Shown: piece by piece, positions 1 to 12,500 of the stretch | Layout: every line of letters starts with the position of its first letter | Numbering within the stretch: the stretch's first letter is position 1 | Assembly (NCBI GenBank): GCA_964035545.1 | Contig: OZ037773.1 | Coordinates: forward strand, 4,819,251 to 4,883,250 | Source: Bugula neritina | Taxonomy: Eukaryota; Bryozoa; Gymnolaemata; Cheilostomatida; Bugulidae | DNA length: 64,000 bases | Direction of reading: 5' to 3' | Made by a program: the position numbers and the translations under genes | The notes under the pieces: generated by a model | What the model saw: the letters and a program-made list of their open reading frames with translations, nothing else | The model's database searches: none | What the model was told of the DNA's origin: nothing

Positions 1-1260
1 CTTCTTCTTACACTCAAATCAGTACAGCTCCAAGTTTTATTGTTTGTATACAACATAAATGCCTTAACCTTTCACACTGGAGCTTTGTAAGACTGCTGCC
101 ATTGCTGCCGTTTACAATCTTTGTGCATCTGTAATACCGCTACTTGTTCGTCTACTTTCACTGACTGCTCGAGAGAAAAACCAACTTGGAAGTTGAAGCC
201 TATCCAACTCTTTCTAATTATTTTCAAGTATAATAAGTTGTAAATGCAGTATAGACTACTTGTATGCGCTTATCTTTACATGCGTGCCAGTGGCAAATAC
301 TATTATTGGACAACAAACTTTGTAATAGAACCTCATATTGATCGAAGTATTGATAGCAGTGAAATGTAAAACTAATAGCAATGTAAAACTAATGTAGAAG
401 TAATGCTCTATGTTTGCAAACTGCAAATATTGCGAGCTGCTTGTGCTGCAAATACATATGCTGTAAATGTTTGTAGGAAATAAAATTGGATCCATGATAT
501 CGATAGTAGACAATATAAATATGCCTATCTTTTACTTTGAATATTACCACCATACCAATACACTGTGTAATGTTACATGTTGTAGCAACATTGTGTTTAC
601 TGAATAAAATATACGCATTGAGATATATACTATATAGGAAAAATATATTATATGAAAATGTACAATTATATGAACTAAAACATGCCTAACATAGCCACAG
701 CATATGACTGGAAGCAGGTTATTAACATTTGAATTTTGCTTTAGATTTATCATATTGCATAAACTATCAGAAAAATTCGTCAATTCCAGCTTTTGTTATA
801 GTTAATTCAACAAGGAAAAATTCATTACATACATGTACTAGGCTTATTGGCCAACTTAATGGGCTACGCACACACACACACACACACACGCGCATGCACA
901 TATAATATACTACATGAATTTTTCACATAAAAGCAAATTTTTCTGTTTGTATGATTTTAGGAATTTTTTTCAGTAGCCAGTGCAAAATCTGTCCTATGCT
1001 ACAAAGCTAATTGAAGGCCATACAAGTGCAAGCAAAACTTGTTTATACAACTAGGCTAGCTTTGCTGTAACTTGAAGGATTGCTAAGTTAAATGAGTATT
1101 GCTTTGTTTGAACTATGGCTAAAGATAAGCATTATTTGCTGCTGTTAAGCCAAATATTCTATTACCTAGTCAATTAATGGATTATTATAATGTTATTCAG
1201 AGAAATGTTAAGTAGCAAGAGAAGACAACTATAAATAATAATAAGAATTCACATTCACAT
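1..1260. repeat. Long direct repeat, copy A (cut by window edge)
   Basis: This stretch matches 8206-9458 in the same orientation. Differences are mostly scattered substitutions and short indels, plus a (CA)n tract at about 870-890 that is shorter in the other copy. The similarity stops near the run ending ataataataagaat, around 1250-1260. The left limit lies outside the window. I see no coding potential, terminal inverted repeat or LTR signature. It is either a dispersed repeat or a segmental duplication. Confidence 0.85.
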
Positions 1261-4200
1261 AATTTAAGTGTGTAAATGTTAAGTCTTTAATATCAGTTGT
1301 CTTTAAAAACAGAAAGCAAGAAAATAATTTCGGGACTGATTTAATATCGAAGACCTCATATCTTTGCAACTCAAATTTACAGAAAAAGTTGGTGGTTGAA
1401 TATTTACAAAACAGATATGTTTAACATCAACTTTATGTAAACATTATATACCTTTCTTTGTATTTTACAACACAAAAAGTGGTATAGAGGAATGAGAGAT
1501 TTAAATTGCTATGAAAGGCTAGGGCACATTCATTAATTGCATAGTTTGTAAAACGCAACAGTATATGGAGACATTCGTATTTCCTAATGGAAAAAAGCAT
1601 AACTCTAGAAAAGACAACTCCCCTCACTGAAAACCTGCCTTTGCTATTGCAGTCTGTAAGACATATGAAACAAAATCTGGAAATATTTTAAAGAACTCAT
1701 AGCCTTATATAAAGATAACTAATACTATTGTTGACCCCAGAAATGATATAAAATGATATGATATGAAATGCTATGGCATAACAAATTATTCATACCATGC
1801 AGTAAAATGCACAACAAATTAAAACCTTATATTATTTTATAATTTATATTCATATTGGGCAACTTCTTTACATCTATAAGTCAACAATAAAACAAATGTA
1901 AGCATTTCCTAACAAGCAATGCAATGCAATACACATGAATTACAATTACCACATTGTACGTACAGAGAAGAGTTGAAATAGCAAACTATTATAACGATAA
2001 TTGTAGATGTAGTGGAGAGAAACTCCATTTGCAATAAATTTCCAATGTATTATTGCTTTTTTGCATTTAAAAGGGCAGAATAAATTGCAGGCATGCATAT
2101 TTCAACTCTAAACATAAATTTATAACACTGCCTCCATATCTCACTAAGCTACGGTCCAAAGCCTCTATTTGTGACATAGTAGAATACCAGATTTAACTCA
2201 TGGATCAGTTAAATTTGGCCATTTTGTTCCCATACACATACAGCTACAATATGGGGGTCCAAAACTCATTCATGGACTATTTATTATGTGTTTTGTCTGA
2301 CGAGTGTGTGGCTGGTCATAATGAGAGGATAACTCACGACAATATTCACACGAATTTGTGTGATTCTCATGAGCTTGAGGCCAGCCAGGCCTTTAGAATA
2401 ACAAATCATAATCACTAACAGGAATGATAAGACAACTACCATTTGTGTATAACTTCATAATTGGTTGTCATGGGAACAGAGATACAATAGGAAATGTGGA
2501 ATCTTGAGTTTTCAGCATGCTAGCGTTAGAACTACTTTATGTGAATAAAATACTTGATAAATTAAACAACTTGTATTTTTAGTTACAGTTTTTTTAATTT
2601 ATATTAAAGCTATTTTTATCACAAAAAAACATATTGTGTCTAAAATGTTGAATGTATACACATTTTTACACCCTAAAACTGACAACAGTTGATATATATG
2701 CATATTTAAAAAAAAAATGTATTTATTATTTTTTGCAATTGGATGATTGAGGTAATAAAACTTCTTTGCTATGGCTAAGTGTCATCATGGAATTTGCTAC
2801 GGTGTGCGTGGTATATCTTATGCAAGGAAAGCCTTAACTTATCAGCTATAAATGTTAAAAAGAAAACTGCCAATATTAAACAGGATGTATAAAATTGTAT
2901 AAAATAGAAAATTGCAAATGATAGACTCTGTTTTACAACTGCAACTGAAAATCTTTACAGTAGTTATCTCCTCTTTGTGGTATCCCTGTACTGCCTATAA
3001 GGAGATTGCTTGAGACTATCTCTAAGTTCGAAGCAATAAAACACATTCCTATAAAGCTATCTACTACCTATGAGCTCTCTTCATTGTTTACGTTATAAAT
3101 TATATGCTGGCACTGCTAAACATAGAATAAAGAGAACAGAGGAACTCTATGACATTAAATAAGCTATTGGTTTTCACTAATTCTTACCAGCTGTTTACGA
3201 ATTTTCAAACTACAAGTACGAGAATTACATGCTTATGACATTTCAACTGCAGTGCAGACCGTAAATTTTGCAAGTTTTAACTATTGCTACTCTAAGTGCG
3301 TGGAAAGCAAATGGACTGCGCTAATGCACCCATTAACACTGACTGCTTGTTTTATCTAAATATAGCATCTTGTAAATGTCATGCCTAAAGAGATAGAAAA
3401 TTGCTTGAGGTGCATAGAACAGATTTTTACCCTGCTTTGCCCGAATTTTTACAGGACTTGATACCTTCATTAAAAAATGTGTATCAAAGCATATTTAAGT
3501 ACTTTTATATAAGCTTTCAAATTTAATAAGTGATCGAACCAAAAAAGCATCAACAATGCTAAAGACAATAGAAAGAATATTGATATTAATGATGATATTA
3601 ATAATGTCTCATATGTTCACAGTAAATAAATGTAGAATCAAGTGAAATAAAGTGACATAGCTTGTCTTCCCCAACTGTGAAAAAGATTTGGATTAAACTA
3701 TGCAAATAAAAGCTACTATAATATATTACTATGTGCGGAAAGCTGACAGAGAATATACACAGGCTAAAATATAGTGGGATTTCTCAATACTGACTAACTA
3801 AATCAAATATTATAATGAATGATAATGACAAACCGATAACATGTTTATAGTATAGCCAGCTGGTGACAGCAAAATGTATGGAAAAAGAATGACATTCGGT
3901 AACTATCTTAAGAAAACTAAGAAGACATTGAAAATGATGAGACTGGAAGTATTTTAATACGCATGAAACATTCCAGAAACTCAGATATAAAACAGGAAAT
4001 GGGAGCAATAGAACTCTTTGTTTCATTATTGTCTAGAAAAGGTACTACCAGGTCACCTTAGGTTAAGAGCTGAAATGCTGAGTAATGAGAAATAATATTA
4101 CTAAAGTCTATTTAGCTACAGCTCTTAGGCTGCATAGCTATGTGCAGTAAGATTTTCTAGTACTTATTGACTAATCAAATTGAAGTATAAATGTAGACAC

Positions 4201-6957
4201 AAATAATACTGTTAGGGTTCAGTTATCAGCCAGAAAACACCTTAAACTAATATGCTTATTATAGTTCAGTAATACTGTTTATTAACTGGATAAACCAGAA
4301 TACTCATTATAATATGTATTGCCTGGGCTAGCTAGAAATAATATTATTCTCGTAATAATTTCATAACTTTGAGCGTAGCTACTGCTTTGTAGTATAATAG
4401 TATCTAACTATTCTTTAGCAAGCACATCCACTGGTCAATTAATAAGTTAAATTACCCATAATCCATCATGAAATGAGTTGTAACTATTTGCAACTATCAA
4501 ATGTTTTCAAAGAAAATTTCTTTGCAAAATTTAAAATGTGGCATCATCCATAATTGAAAATGATTTCAGCCTCTCTTATGTATAAAAAATATTTTTAGGA
4601 CAATTATACGTTTTATTACAAAATAAAATATAAATTTTATGAAAAATTTAGCAAAATATGAAGCAAGTATAATTTTTTATTGCTGCATAACTTTGAAAGT
4701 TAATCTTTGATCTCAACTAAATGTACAAGCAACTTCCAACCTACGGTCATACAGCTGTAATGACTGTAATTGCAGTGTGGTACTCTTTTTACATCATCAG
4801 TATTAGTAATTAATTGTAAGTATTAAATGATGTTTTCTGCATTCTAAAACTATTAAGAAATCGTTGCCTGTTTTATCCAGCTGTGAAACTCTTTCATGGC
4901 TGCTTATTTTATCAAACTTCAAAACTCTTAAGCTAATTGATTATTTTTAGAAATTAATGGAGAACTATATTTAACAAATTAAGGCATTTAAAATAGCTCC
5001 AGGAGCCTTCACCAAATTTCTTACAGTTAGTCTTTTAATTCCGCCATAGTTGATGGTCATTCAACCCGAGTTTGCTATAACGAAATGAGAGTAATCATTA
5101 GCTATGCTATTTTCTGCTCCGTGACCAAATTTGTAGTAATATTGCAGGTTTAGAAGTTGAAATTACCTCAAATACTGTTGCACTCAGCTTATTAAACACT
5201 ATTAGGTAAGTCATTTACTGGCTGTGTCAATAGCCATTGTAGTTTTGTATTGTTGACATCGTAAACCAATTATCAGCAAATGATGGTTGCATGCTAGTTT
5301 AATTATTTTAGTAGCACCCAGGCTATACATATGGGTGGTGGAAGAGCTCTTTTTACTGCCTGTAGAACGAAAATACTAATAAACTCATTCTTTTTTCTGC
5401 ACACTACCAAGTTTAAAATGGAAACTATGAGTAAAAATAATTAAAATTATGACAAAAAAGTAACGCTATGTTAAATAACTAAAATATTTTAGCTACCTGT
5501 TATTGAGGATATTGAGAATTAATATGTTTTATGCTAAAAAAGAATTTCAATGGGTAAAGTATAGTATTAAAACAAATTGGTAATGTTAGAAAGAGCATCA
5601 AGTTATAATTGCTCCTGTGCCACATATGAATAAGTCTTTAGCCCGATTTAACAAAAACCCCTTTCATCAAGGGCTTCTCACAGGAATGGTGACTGTAAAC
5701 TTGCACGTGAGCTTTTTATGAACATTTGAGTTAGATTAATTTGCTATCATACACCGCCTCAATTTAAGTCAGCATTCAATTATCTAATATAGGCAGATTT
5801 TTTCAGCGTGAAATTTGTGTCTTTCTTCATTAGTATTCAAATGATGGCCCAAAGCTGCCAATAGCCTTGCAAAACAAATTTGAACAAAGTCTTAAACGCA
5901 TGTTGACATATATCAGCTAATGTGTTATGCTTGTAGGATGTGTCAAAAATTGATTAAGGGGACTCAAGTAATGTCCAGTGCCTGATAATGATTTTAATAT
6001 TTTGAATTAAGTAGTTAAGATGATGTGAACACCATTAACTGAACAGATCATATTTTCTTGTATTACTACATATAATTAAAAGCAGTCTAGAAAACATAGC
6101 TTTACTTCAAAGTGACTTGCTTACTTTAAAGTATCAATGTACATCAGTTAAACAGAAATAAGAAAAGCTGGATTGCAAATAATTGTAAGATTAAAGAGAA
6201 ATTATGCAGATAATACAAATACTGTTTTATGCTGTCGTTGATGAACGACAGCAGCAAATTACTAAAGGACACTTAAAACAGTCACTTTTTATCTTTACTT
6301 TACAAGTTTTTGAAAGGGTTTAGGTTATTTCCATTTAGCAATAAGCTAAGATACAAACAGAAACAGTATAAGCAATGCTAATTGTGCATCACCAATACTT
6401 AAAGAGCTCAATATTGTGATATGATTTGTCACAACTTTCTACTACTATTCTATTTTTTATTCCAAGTAAAAGGCTAAGATATGAGTTATTTTTCTATAAA
6501 ATTTGCTTTATATTTCTAAATGAGCCCAGATGATATGCAATATGTAGGTATATATATAATCTAAAATCTGCTCATTATTATCAAGTTGAGATCTGCATAT
6601 CTAAAGAAAAATATGCAAAATTAAACTTATTGCTTTGCTTAATGGCGATTTTATGTTAGTTTGTTCTAATTAAGTACAAAGGCATCACAAGTACCTCTAG
6701 TGTCACAAATGTCAGAAGTTAATGTCAGAAATGTTTAGAAGTAACAAGAAAGGTCACGCGCCTATTTTAGAACGTTTAGAAAGCAAAAAAAGCTCACCTA
6801 TTCACTTTGCATTATTGCATTATTTCAATGAGCCTATATATGTTTCTCCCAACATTAAAGTCACTATAGATCACTTGGTCCTCAGGCATGCAAGTATTCA
6901 AGTCCAAATACTTTTAAATTTAGCTCCACGTGTATATATGTTTGAAGATAATTTACT
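1261..6957. other. AT-rich non-coding stretch
   Basis: No reading frame here resembles a known protein and no splice-flanked conserved exon was recognised on either strand. It could be intron of the receptor-like gene whose first exon lies at 6966-7689 on the minus strand, since that gene must continue toward lower coordinates. The one recognisable element is a 5'-truncated SINE near 5578-5720. Confidence 0.5.
5578..5720 (+). repeat. tRNA-derived SINE, 5'-truncated copy
   Basis: The segment shares the SINE body with copies at 37308-37527 and 53257-53480: a block containing agagcatc, then ctcctgtgcc, then tagcccgatttaaca, then the cacaggaatggtgactgtaaac block. The tRNA-like head present in the full copies is missing, so this copy is 5'-truncated, as expected for LINE-mobilised SINEs. 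Confidence 0.7.
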
Positions 6958-6965
6958 TTACTTAC

Positions 6966-7689
6966 TTGCAAAATCATTTCCAACTTTCTTCTCCATAAAA
7001 CTTTCAACACTTTTGTACTTTCCAGTATTGTTGAACATGCTCGTTTCCAGTGGAGTTATTTCTGTATAAATATCTCCATATTCCCTCTTAAACCGCTTAT
7101 ATATAGCGTTAAATGCTAAATAGCAAAATTCGGAAGACACGTAATCCTGGCCCTTCGAGTCGAATAAAAGCAATAACCTGTTCCAGTGAAAATGTTCGGC
7201 AACGCTTTTGATGGTGTCACTCATGCTGAGAAAATGTGACAGCACTCTGGTTAAAGTCTTGTATTCCTTCACACCAGTATTCTTTTCAGCGAAATCCTCG
7301 GCCAGGCCTCCGGTAGTGATAACTGGTTTATTCCAGACTGTGGAGTATCGGGCTACGGGAGCGAGGCTGTAGTCACAACACGGACCAAAGAAGACATCAG
7401 AAACATTGTTGATGTAATAGCCAAATGCTGCCAATGGCGCTCCTACACCATTGCATTGGGAGTTGCTGTACTGAAATTTAAATTGTACCTTATCTCTGCT
7501 AATAATGCCTTTTTCATATGCCGATTCAAATCCAAGTCTTATTGCTGGTACGCACTTGTCTATAGAGAACAAATAACTTGTGTTTGTAGGCAGAATAATT
7601 GCAACATTGACTGTAGTCAGCTCATTCCCAAAACTCAAACCTGTGAGATAAGCAGCTATGATAATGATGCCGATGCCGTTGGCAAACAT
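6966..7689 (-). CDS. Natriuretic peptide receptor / receptor guanylate cyclase-like ectodomain, first coding exon (partial gene)
   Basis: This minus-strand exon encodes about 241 residues. It starts at ATG 7687-7689; the frame is open upstream but only from a TTG. The first 23 residues form a signal peptide with a hydrophobic IGIIIIAAYL core. The rest resembles the ANF-receptor/type I periplasmic-binding fold of NPR-A/B/C and membrane guanylate cyclases: a VNVAIILP strand near the N terminus, then FFGPCCDYSLAPVAR and KPVITTGGLAEDF, which align to the conserved ligand-binding lobe, with cysteines placed like the first disulfide loop of NPRs. The coding sequence ends at an exact donor (gcaa|gtaagt on the minus strand), phase 1, so at least one more exon must follow at lower coordinates. 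I found none, so transmembrane, kinase-homology and cyclase domains cannot be shown. It could be NPR-C-like, cyclase-coupled, or an orphan exon of a duplicated gene. Family is fairly sure; exact type is not. Confidence 0.75.
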
Positions 7690-8205
7690 GGCAGCACGTA
7701 ACGCAATCTCCTCCAAACAGCGATCAAACCTCGATAAAAATTTTTGCGTGTAGATAAAGCGTATTCTAAAGTTCAGCAGCTACTGGTTTGAAGACCTTTA
7801 TGGTTTCGTGTTGCATAATAGATCCCAGTGAAGCTATTATATCCGATACAATTAGTCATTTAGCTTATGAATTGTTAAAGTGCTGCCTATTTATTGCTTC
7901 CACCTTGATAGGAGGGTTCATAATACCTCTTTGCCTTGTTTCTTATCCGGTTGTTGAAAGCTCTCTGAGCTAATCTTGGACTTCACAAGTGCCTGTCACA
8001 AAGTTTTATTCTAGCAATATAGATAAGAAATCCCACTTGAACGAAATATTTACTGTTATTCACTTACCATTGAATAACTATAGTAATTATCATCAATCAC
8101 ACAAGTATATATAGTCATTCAACTTATTGAATATTATTTAAATGAAGATGATAGGCCGGTGTAGCATCTCTATCAGTTTCCAGGTGCTAAATGCTGTACT
8201 TATAC
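7690..8205. other. Probable 5' region of the receptor-like gene
   Basis: About 0.5 kb upstream (on the minus strand) of the receptor-like start codon and bounded by repeat copy B. I recognise no promoter motif or conserved exon in it. Confidence 0.3.
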
Positions 8206-9458
8206 CTTCTTCTTACACTCAAATCAGTACAGCTCCAAGTTTTATTGTTTGTATACAACATAAATGCCTTAACCTTTCACACTGAAGCTTTGTAAGACTG
8301 CTGCCATTGCTGCCGTTTACAATCTTTGTGCATCTGTAATACCGCTACTTGTTCGTCTACTTTCACTGACTGCTCGAGAGAAAAACCAACTTGGAAGTTG
8401 AAGCCTATCCAACTCTTTCTAATTATTTTCAAGTATAATAAGTTGTAAATGCGGTAGACTACTTGTAAGCGCTTATCTTTACATGCATGCCAGTGGCAAA
8501 TACTATTATTGGACAACAAACTTTGTAATAGAACCTTATATTGATCGAAGTATTGATAGCAGTGAATTGTAAAACTAATAGCAATGTAAAACTAATGTAG
8601 AAGTAATGCTCTATGTTTACAAACTGCAAATATTGCTGCTTGTGCTGCAAATATATATGCTGTAAATGTTTGTAGGAAATAGATATGGATCCATGATATC
8701 AATAGTAGACAATATAATACATATGCCTATATTTTACTTTGAATATTACCACCATATACCAATACACTGTGTAATGTTACATGTTGTAGCAACAATGTGT
8801 TTATACTGAATAAAATATACATGCACATTAAGGTATACTACATAGGAAAATATATTATATGAAAATGTACAATTATATGAACTAAAACATGCTTAAAATA
8901 GCCACAGCAAATGACTGGAAGCCGATGATTAAAATTTGAATTTTGCATTATATTTATCATATTATTGCATAAATTATCAGAAAAATTTGTCAAGTCCAGC
9001 TTTTGTTATAGTTAATTCAACGAGGAAAAATTCATTACATACATGTACTAGGCTTATTGGCTAACTTAATGGGCTACACATGCACGCACGCACATATAAT
9101 ATATTACATGAATTTTTCACAAAAAGCAAATTTTTCTGTTTGTATGATTTTATGAATTTTTGTCAGCATAGCCAGTTCAAAATTTGTCCTATGCTATAAC
9201 AAAGCTAACTGAGGGCCATACAAGTGCAAGCAAAACTTGTTTATACAACTAGGCTAGCTTTGCCGTAACTTGAAGGATTGCTAAGTTATATGAGTATTGC
9301 TTTGTTTGAACTATATGGCTAAAGTTAAGCATTATATTTTGCTGCTGTTAAACTAAATATTCCATTACATAGTCAATTAGTGGATTATTATGAGAAATGT
9401 TAAGTAGCAAGAGAAGACAACTTTAAATAATAATAAGAATACTTAATGGCATTCACAT
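8206..9458. repeat. Long direct repeat, copy B
   Basis: This copy begins at cttcttcttacactc, matching base 1 of the window, and follows copy A for about 1.25 kb to the ataataataagaat run near 9445-9458. The flanking sequences then diverge. No open frame is conserved between the copies in a way that suggests a protein. Confidence 0.85.
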
Positions 9459-9493
9459 AAGGCACACAGTACTACATGCAGCGCTGCTACAGC

Positions 9494-9496
<3 letters not shown>

Positions 9497-9579
<83 letters not shown>

Positions 9580-9580
9580 A
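9497..9580. repeat. (TA)n microsatellite
   Basis: An almost uninterrupted TA dinucleotide run of about 75 bases, ending in a short TGTA-rich tail. It lies just beyond repeat copy B. Confidence 0.95.
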
Positions 9581-12500
9581 AATAGCTTTGGATCTTGCTT
9601 TTTGATTAAGGTTTGCAGGCTTAGAGTATAGGTGGTTTAGCTTATAATATGGTTTAAAAAAGCTGCTCGTAAGAAACTGTGCTATATAAGACCCGTAAAC
9701 CCTGTAAAGATTTTCCTATGCATGTTTTTATTATTTGTTATTAATGATCATATTTGATATAAGTCACTGTGAATTTGACAGTGTTTCCTAAACTATTAAG
9801 AATATAAATGTATGTTAGTATCTTAATAATTTCTAAAAGCAGTATTGAAAAGTAAAAATTGCTGTAGAATTCCTGTGTTTGACCTGCGTAGAAGTCATAG
9901 AATAAAGATTTGTTTGCTCTTGTCTAACCTATATATCTCCCAAATTTGGTTTTTACAATTTTAAATAGATTAATGGGATGGTAAATTGTATTGTAAAATA
10001 GTTTCTCAAGCTTTTAACAATTTTAAAAGCCCAACAATAAGAGAAGAAAAGGCAGGGTGACCACGTTGAGTGCTGAAAACGCAACAAAGACATCAGGAGA
10101 GTTTTAGAGATGAAAATAGAAAGAAAACAAATTAGAGGACAATCGACGCAAAGATGCCGTAGCACCATAAAGGCTGACTTTAGATAACTAAATCATGTAC
10201 CTGTGAAGATACGGAAGACAGAGATAGAAAAGTATGGTGGAACTTGGGACTAAGTAGAAACCCATCACCATCAGCATAGGACAGTTGAAAAGGTCCGTGA
10301 TTCTCTATATAATCTAGAGGTAACCCATATTATATTGTTATTGACTTAAACTTGTCGAAAACTTGAGCAACTTAGAAAATTCATTAGAATAATGCGTAGC
10401 CATAAAAACGCAGAGAATTTGACTTGCAGTTTCACTCTTTGCAATTCAAGTATAGCTGCTCAATTTATGTTCTATAGTCAAAGTAAATAAGTTAAGAAAG
10501 CATTCAACTATCAGCTGCACTCAATCATCATCGAACAAAAACATAAGTTGTCAATTATATCTCTAGTTAGTGCATGAGTACTTATATTCTATAAATAATA
10601 ATGTGAAGCATATGTTTGAAGAGTAGTGCTCAATGTTTTTGAATCTAAACAACTTTTACATTCTCAGAACTTTTTAAATGCTTGTTGATTAGGTGGTAAT
10701 AATATTTTTATTACAATAGGACAGGTTTGGCATTTCGCCAACTTTTATCTTTAAGTTTTTTCAGTCTTGATATAAAAGTACATGTATAAGTGTTCTTAGA
10801 TGTTTAAAATTCGACTCACAGCAAGAGCTGTAATGAAACTAGTCTATAGTCAATATACTGCAGGTAGCAATAGCCCTAGTTCCAAAGATCAAAGAGAATT
10901 ATTCTTTCGAGTTGAGACCAGGAGATCTCAAACCTTTCCCATGATATAACCAATTACACACAGCTATTTTCAAAGCTTACTGCACGACACTCTAAGCAGA
11001 GATATCTTAAGTAAAGTATTGATGCAGGTGTTTGCTGTGATTTAGTAGTAGTGTTTTTGGTTTTAAGACCGTGGTTGCCTTGTATCCCGTCTCATGCTAT
11101 AAATGTCAGTTAGTGGGAGCTCCATTCAATAACCTGCAGTCTTGCTTCTACATCCACTGCCAAAATAATGTGAACAAATTTCTTTCAATTAATATGTGCA
11201 TAAACTCCATTACATGTAACTCATCTTTCATATCCTTTGGTTTCTCATTGGGCATTGGGGTTATCAACATGCCTTGATTTTGAGAGCCGAAATGGGTTGT
11301 GGTATAACATTCTTTTGATATTGTCAAAGTTGCATGTAAATCCTTATCTTCTGCAACCTCTGCAAAATTAAGAGCAAGATACAGTTAGATTTGAACAGAC
11401 AGAACTCTTCGTCTTTTACTTTAGCCAGTTTAAAGCTGCAGAAATTCATTAATTTCATTGAATATTTCATTTATTTTCACCCAATGTAAAATTAAATTAC
11501 ATTTAGGCTTATAATATACTTGTGATTAACTAGGTCATTTAATACTAATAGTTCGAGTATGTAATGAGATTTTTTATTCATGAGTGTGAAATGTTACTTT
11601 TAAAATTAATGAACGTCCTTTCATTTTAAAAATAAATTTTCATACTTGTTAACAAATCTTACAAATTCCATTCAAAGTGCTTTCTGTTCCAACTATCTAG
11701 AATAGAGTGTAGGCATCAACAGAAGTTGTATCAAAGCAGCTCATGTTGCAGTGTATTGTTTAATTTTTACAGGAAATGTTGCTAGTTTAGACTAGTTTTG
11801 GAATTGGAACCACCCCAAGAATTTTTAGCAAACTTGGCTGAATGCCAGCTATATTATTAAAGCTCCGGCTACTACTTGAAATTCTTGTAAGTTAATTATC
11901 AAGACTTTTGGCACCTATTCAAACATACACCCTCTATTTTACTGGTTATGTCCAGTGTAGTGTTTATCGTTTATTCACTACAATAGAAAGGTCAAACGGT
12001 CATTGATAACGGCTTCCTAGACTCTGACAGTTTGACTGTTGCTGAATATCAGGTTTAAATTTTATGTATTCAACCTAGTTCACGCGTCAACTAAATTTTA
12101 ATGGTTTTTTATCAGTATTTTTTTTCAACATAATAAATTCTTCAATAAGAACTGTTCTAGATATGTACCTAACTCATAATTTTCAGAAGCTGCAGAAAAG
12201 ACTTATATAATGCCAGGTGTTGGTATTTTAAATCCTCACATGCGGCTTATTGTGTTCTAGCACCTTTTATTTCAAGATCAATCAATGAATGAATAAACAC
12301 TCAGCACAAATGAAATATGGCCTTGTTGTCCAGGAACTAGCCATGTAGGCTATCACAGCAATAATAAACAGGGGGAAAAAATTAGCAATGGATGCACAAC
12401 AAGCTAAAGAAGCTAAAAGAAAACTTCAAATATATAATAAAACTATCCCAATTAAATAAAGTTCTAGATACATAATGTAATACTCCAGCATTGTTTGGTA

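Noticed and set aside
6722-7069. A 115-codon plus-strand frame
   Set aside because: It overlaps the minus-strand receptor exon antisense, and its remainder has no recognisable domain or conserved splice structure.
1-9458. Long direct repeats considered as LTRs of one large retroelement enclosing the receptor-like exon
   Set aside because: There is no TG...CA border, target duplication, primer site or retroelement coding sequence between them.
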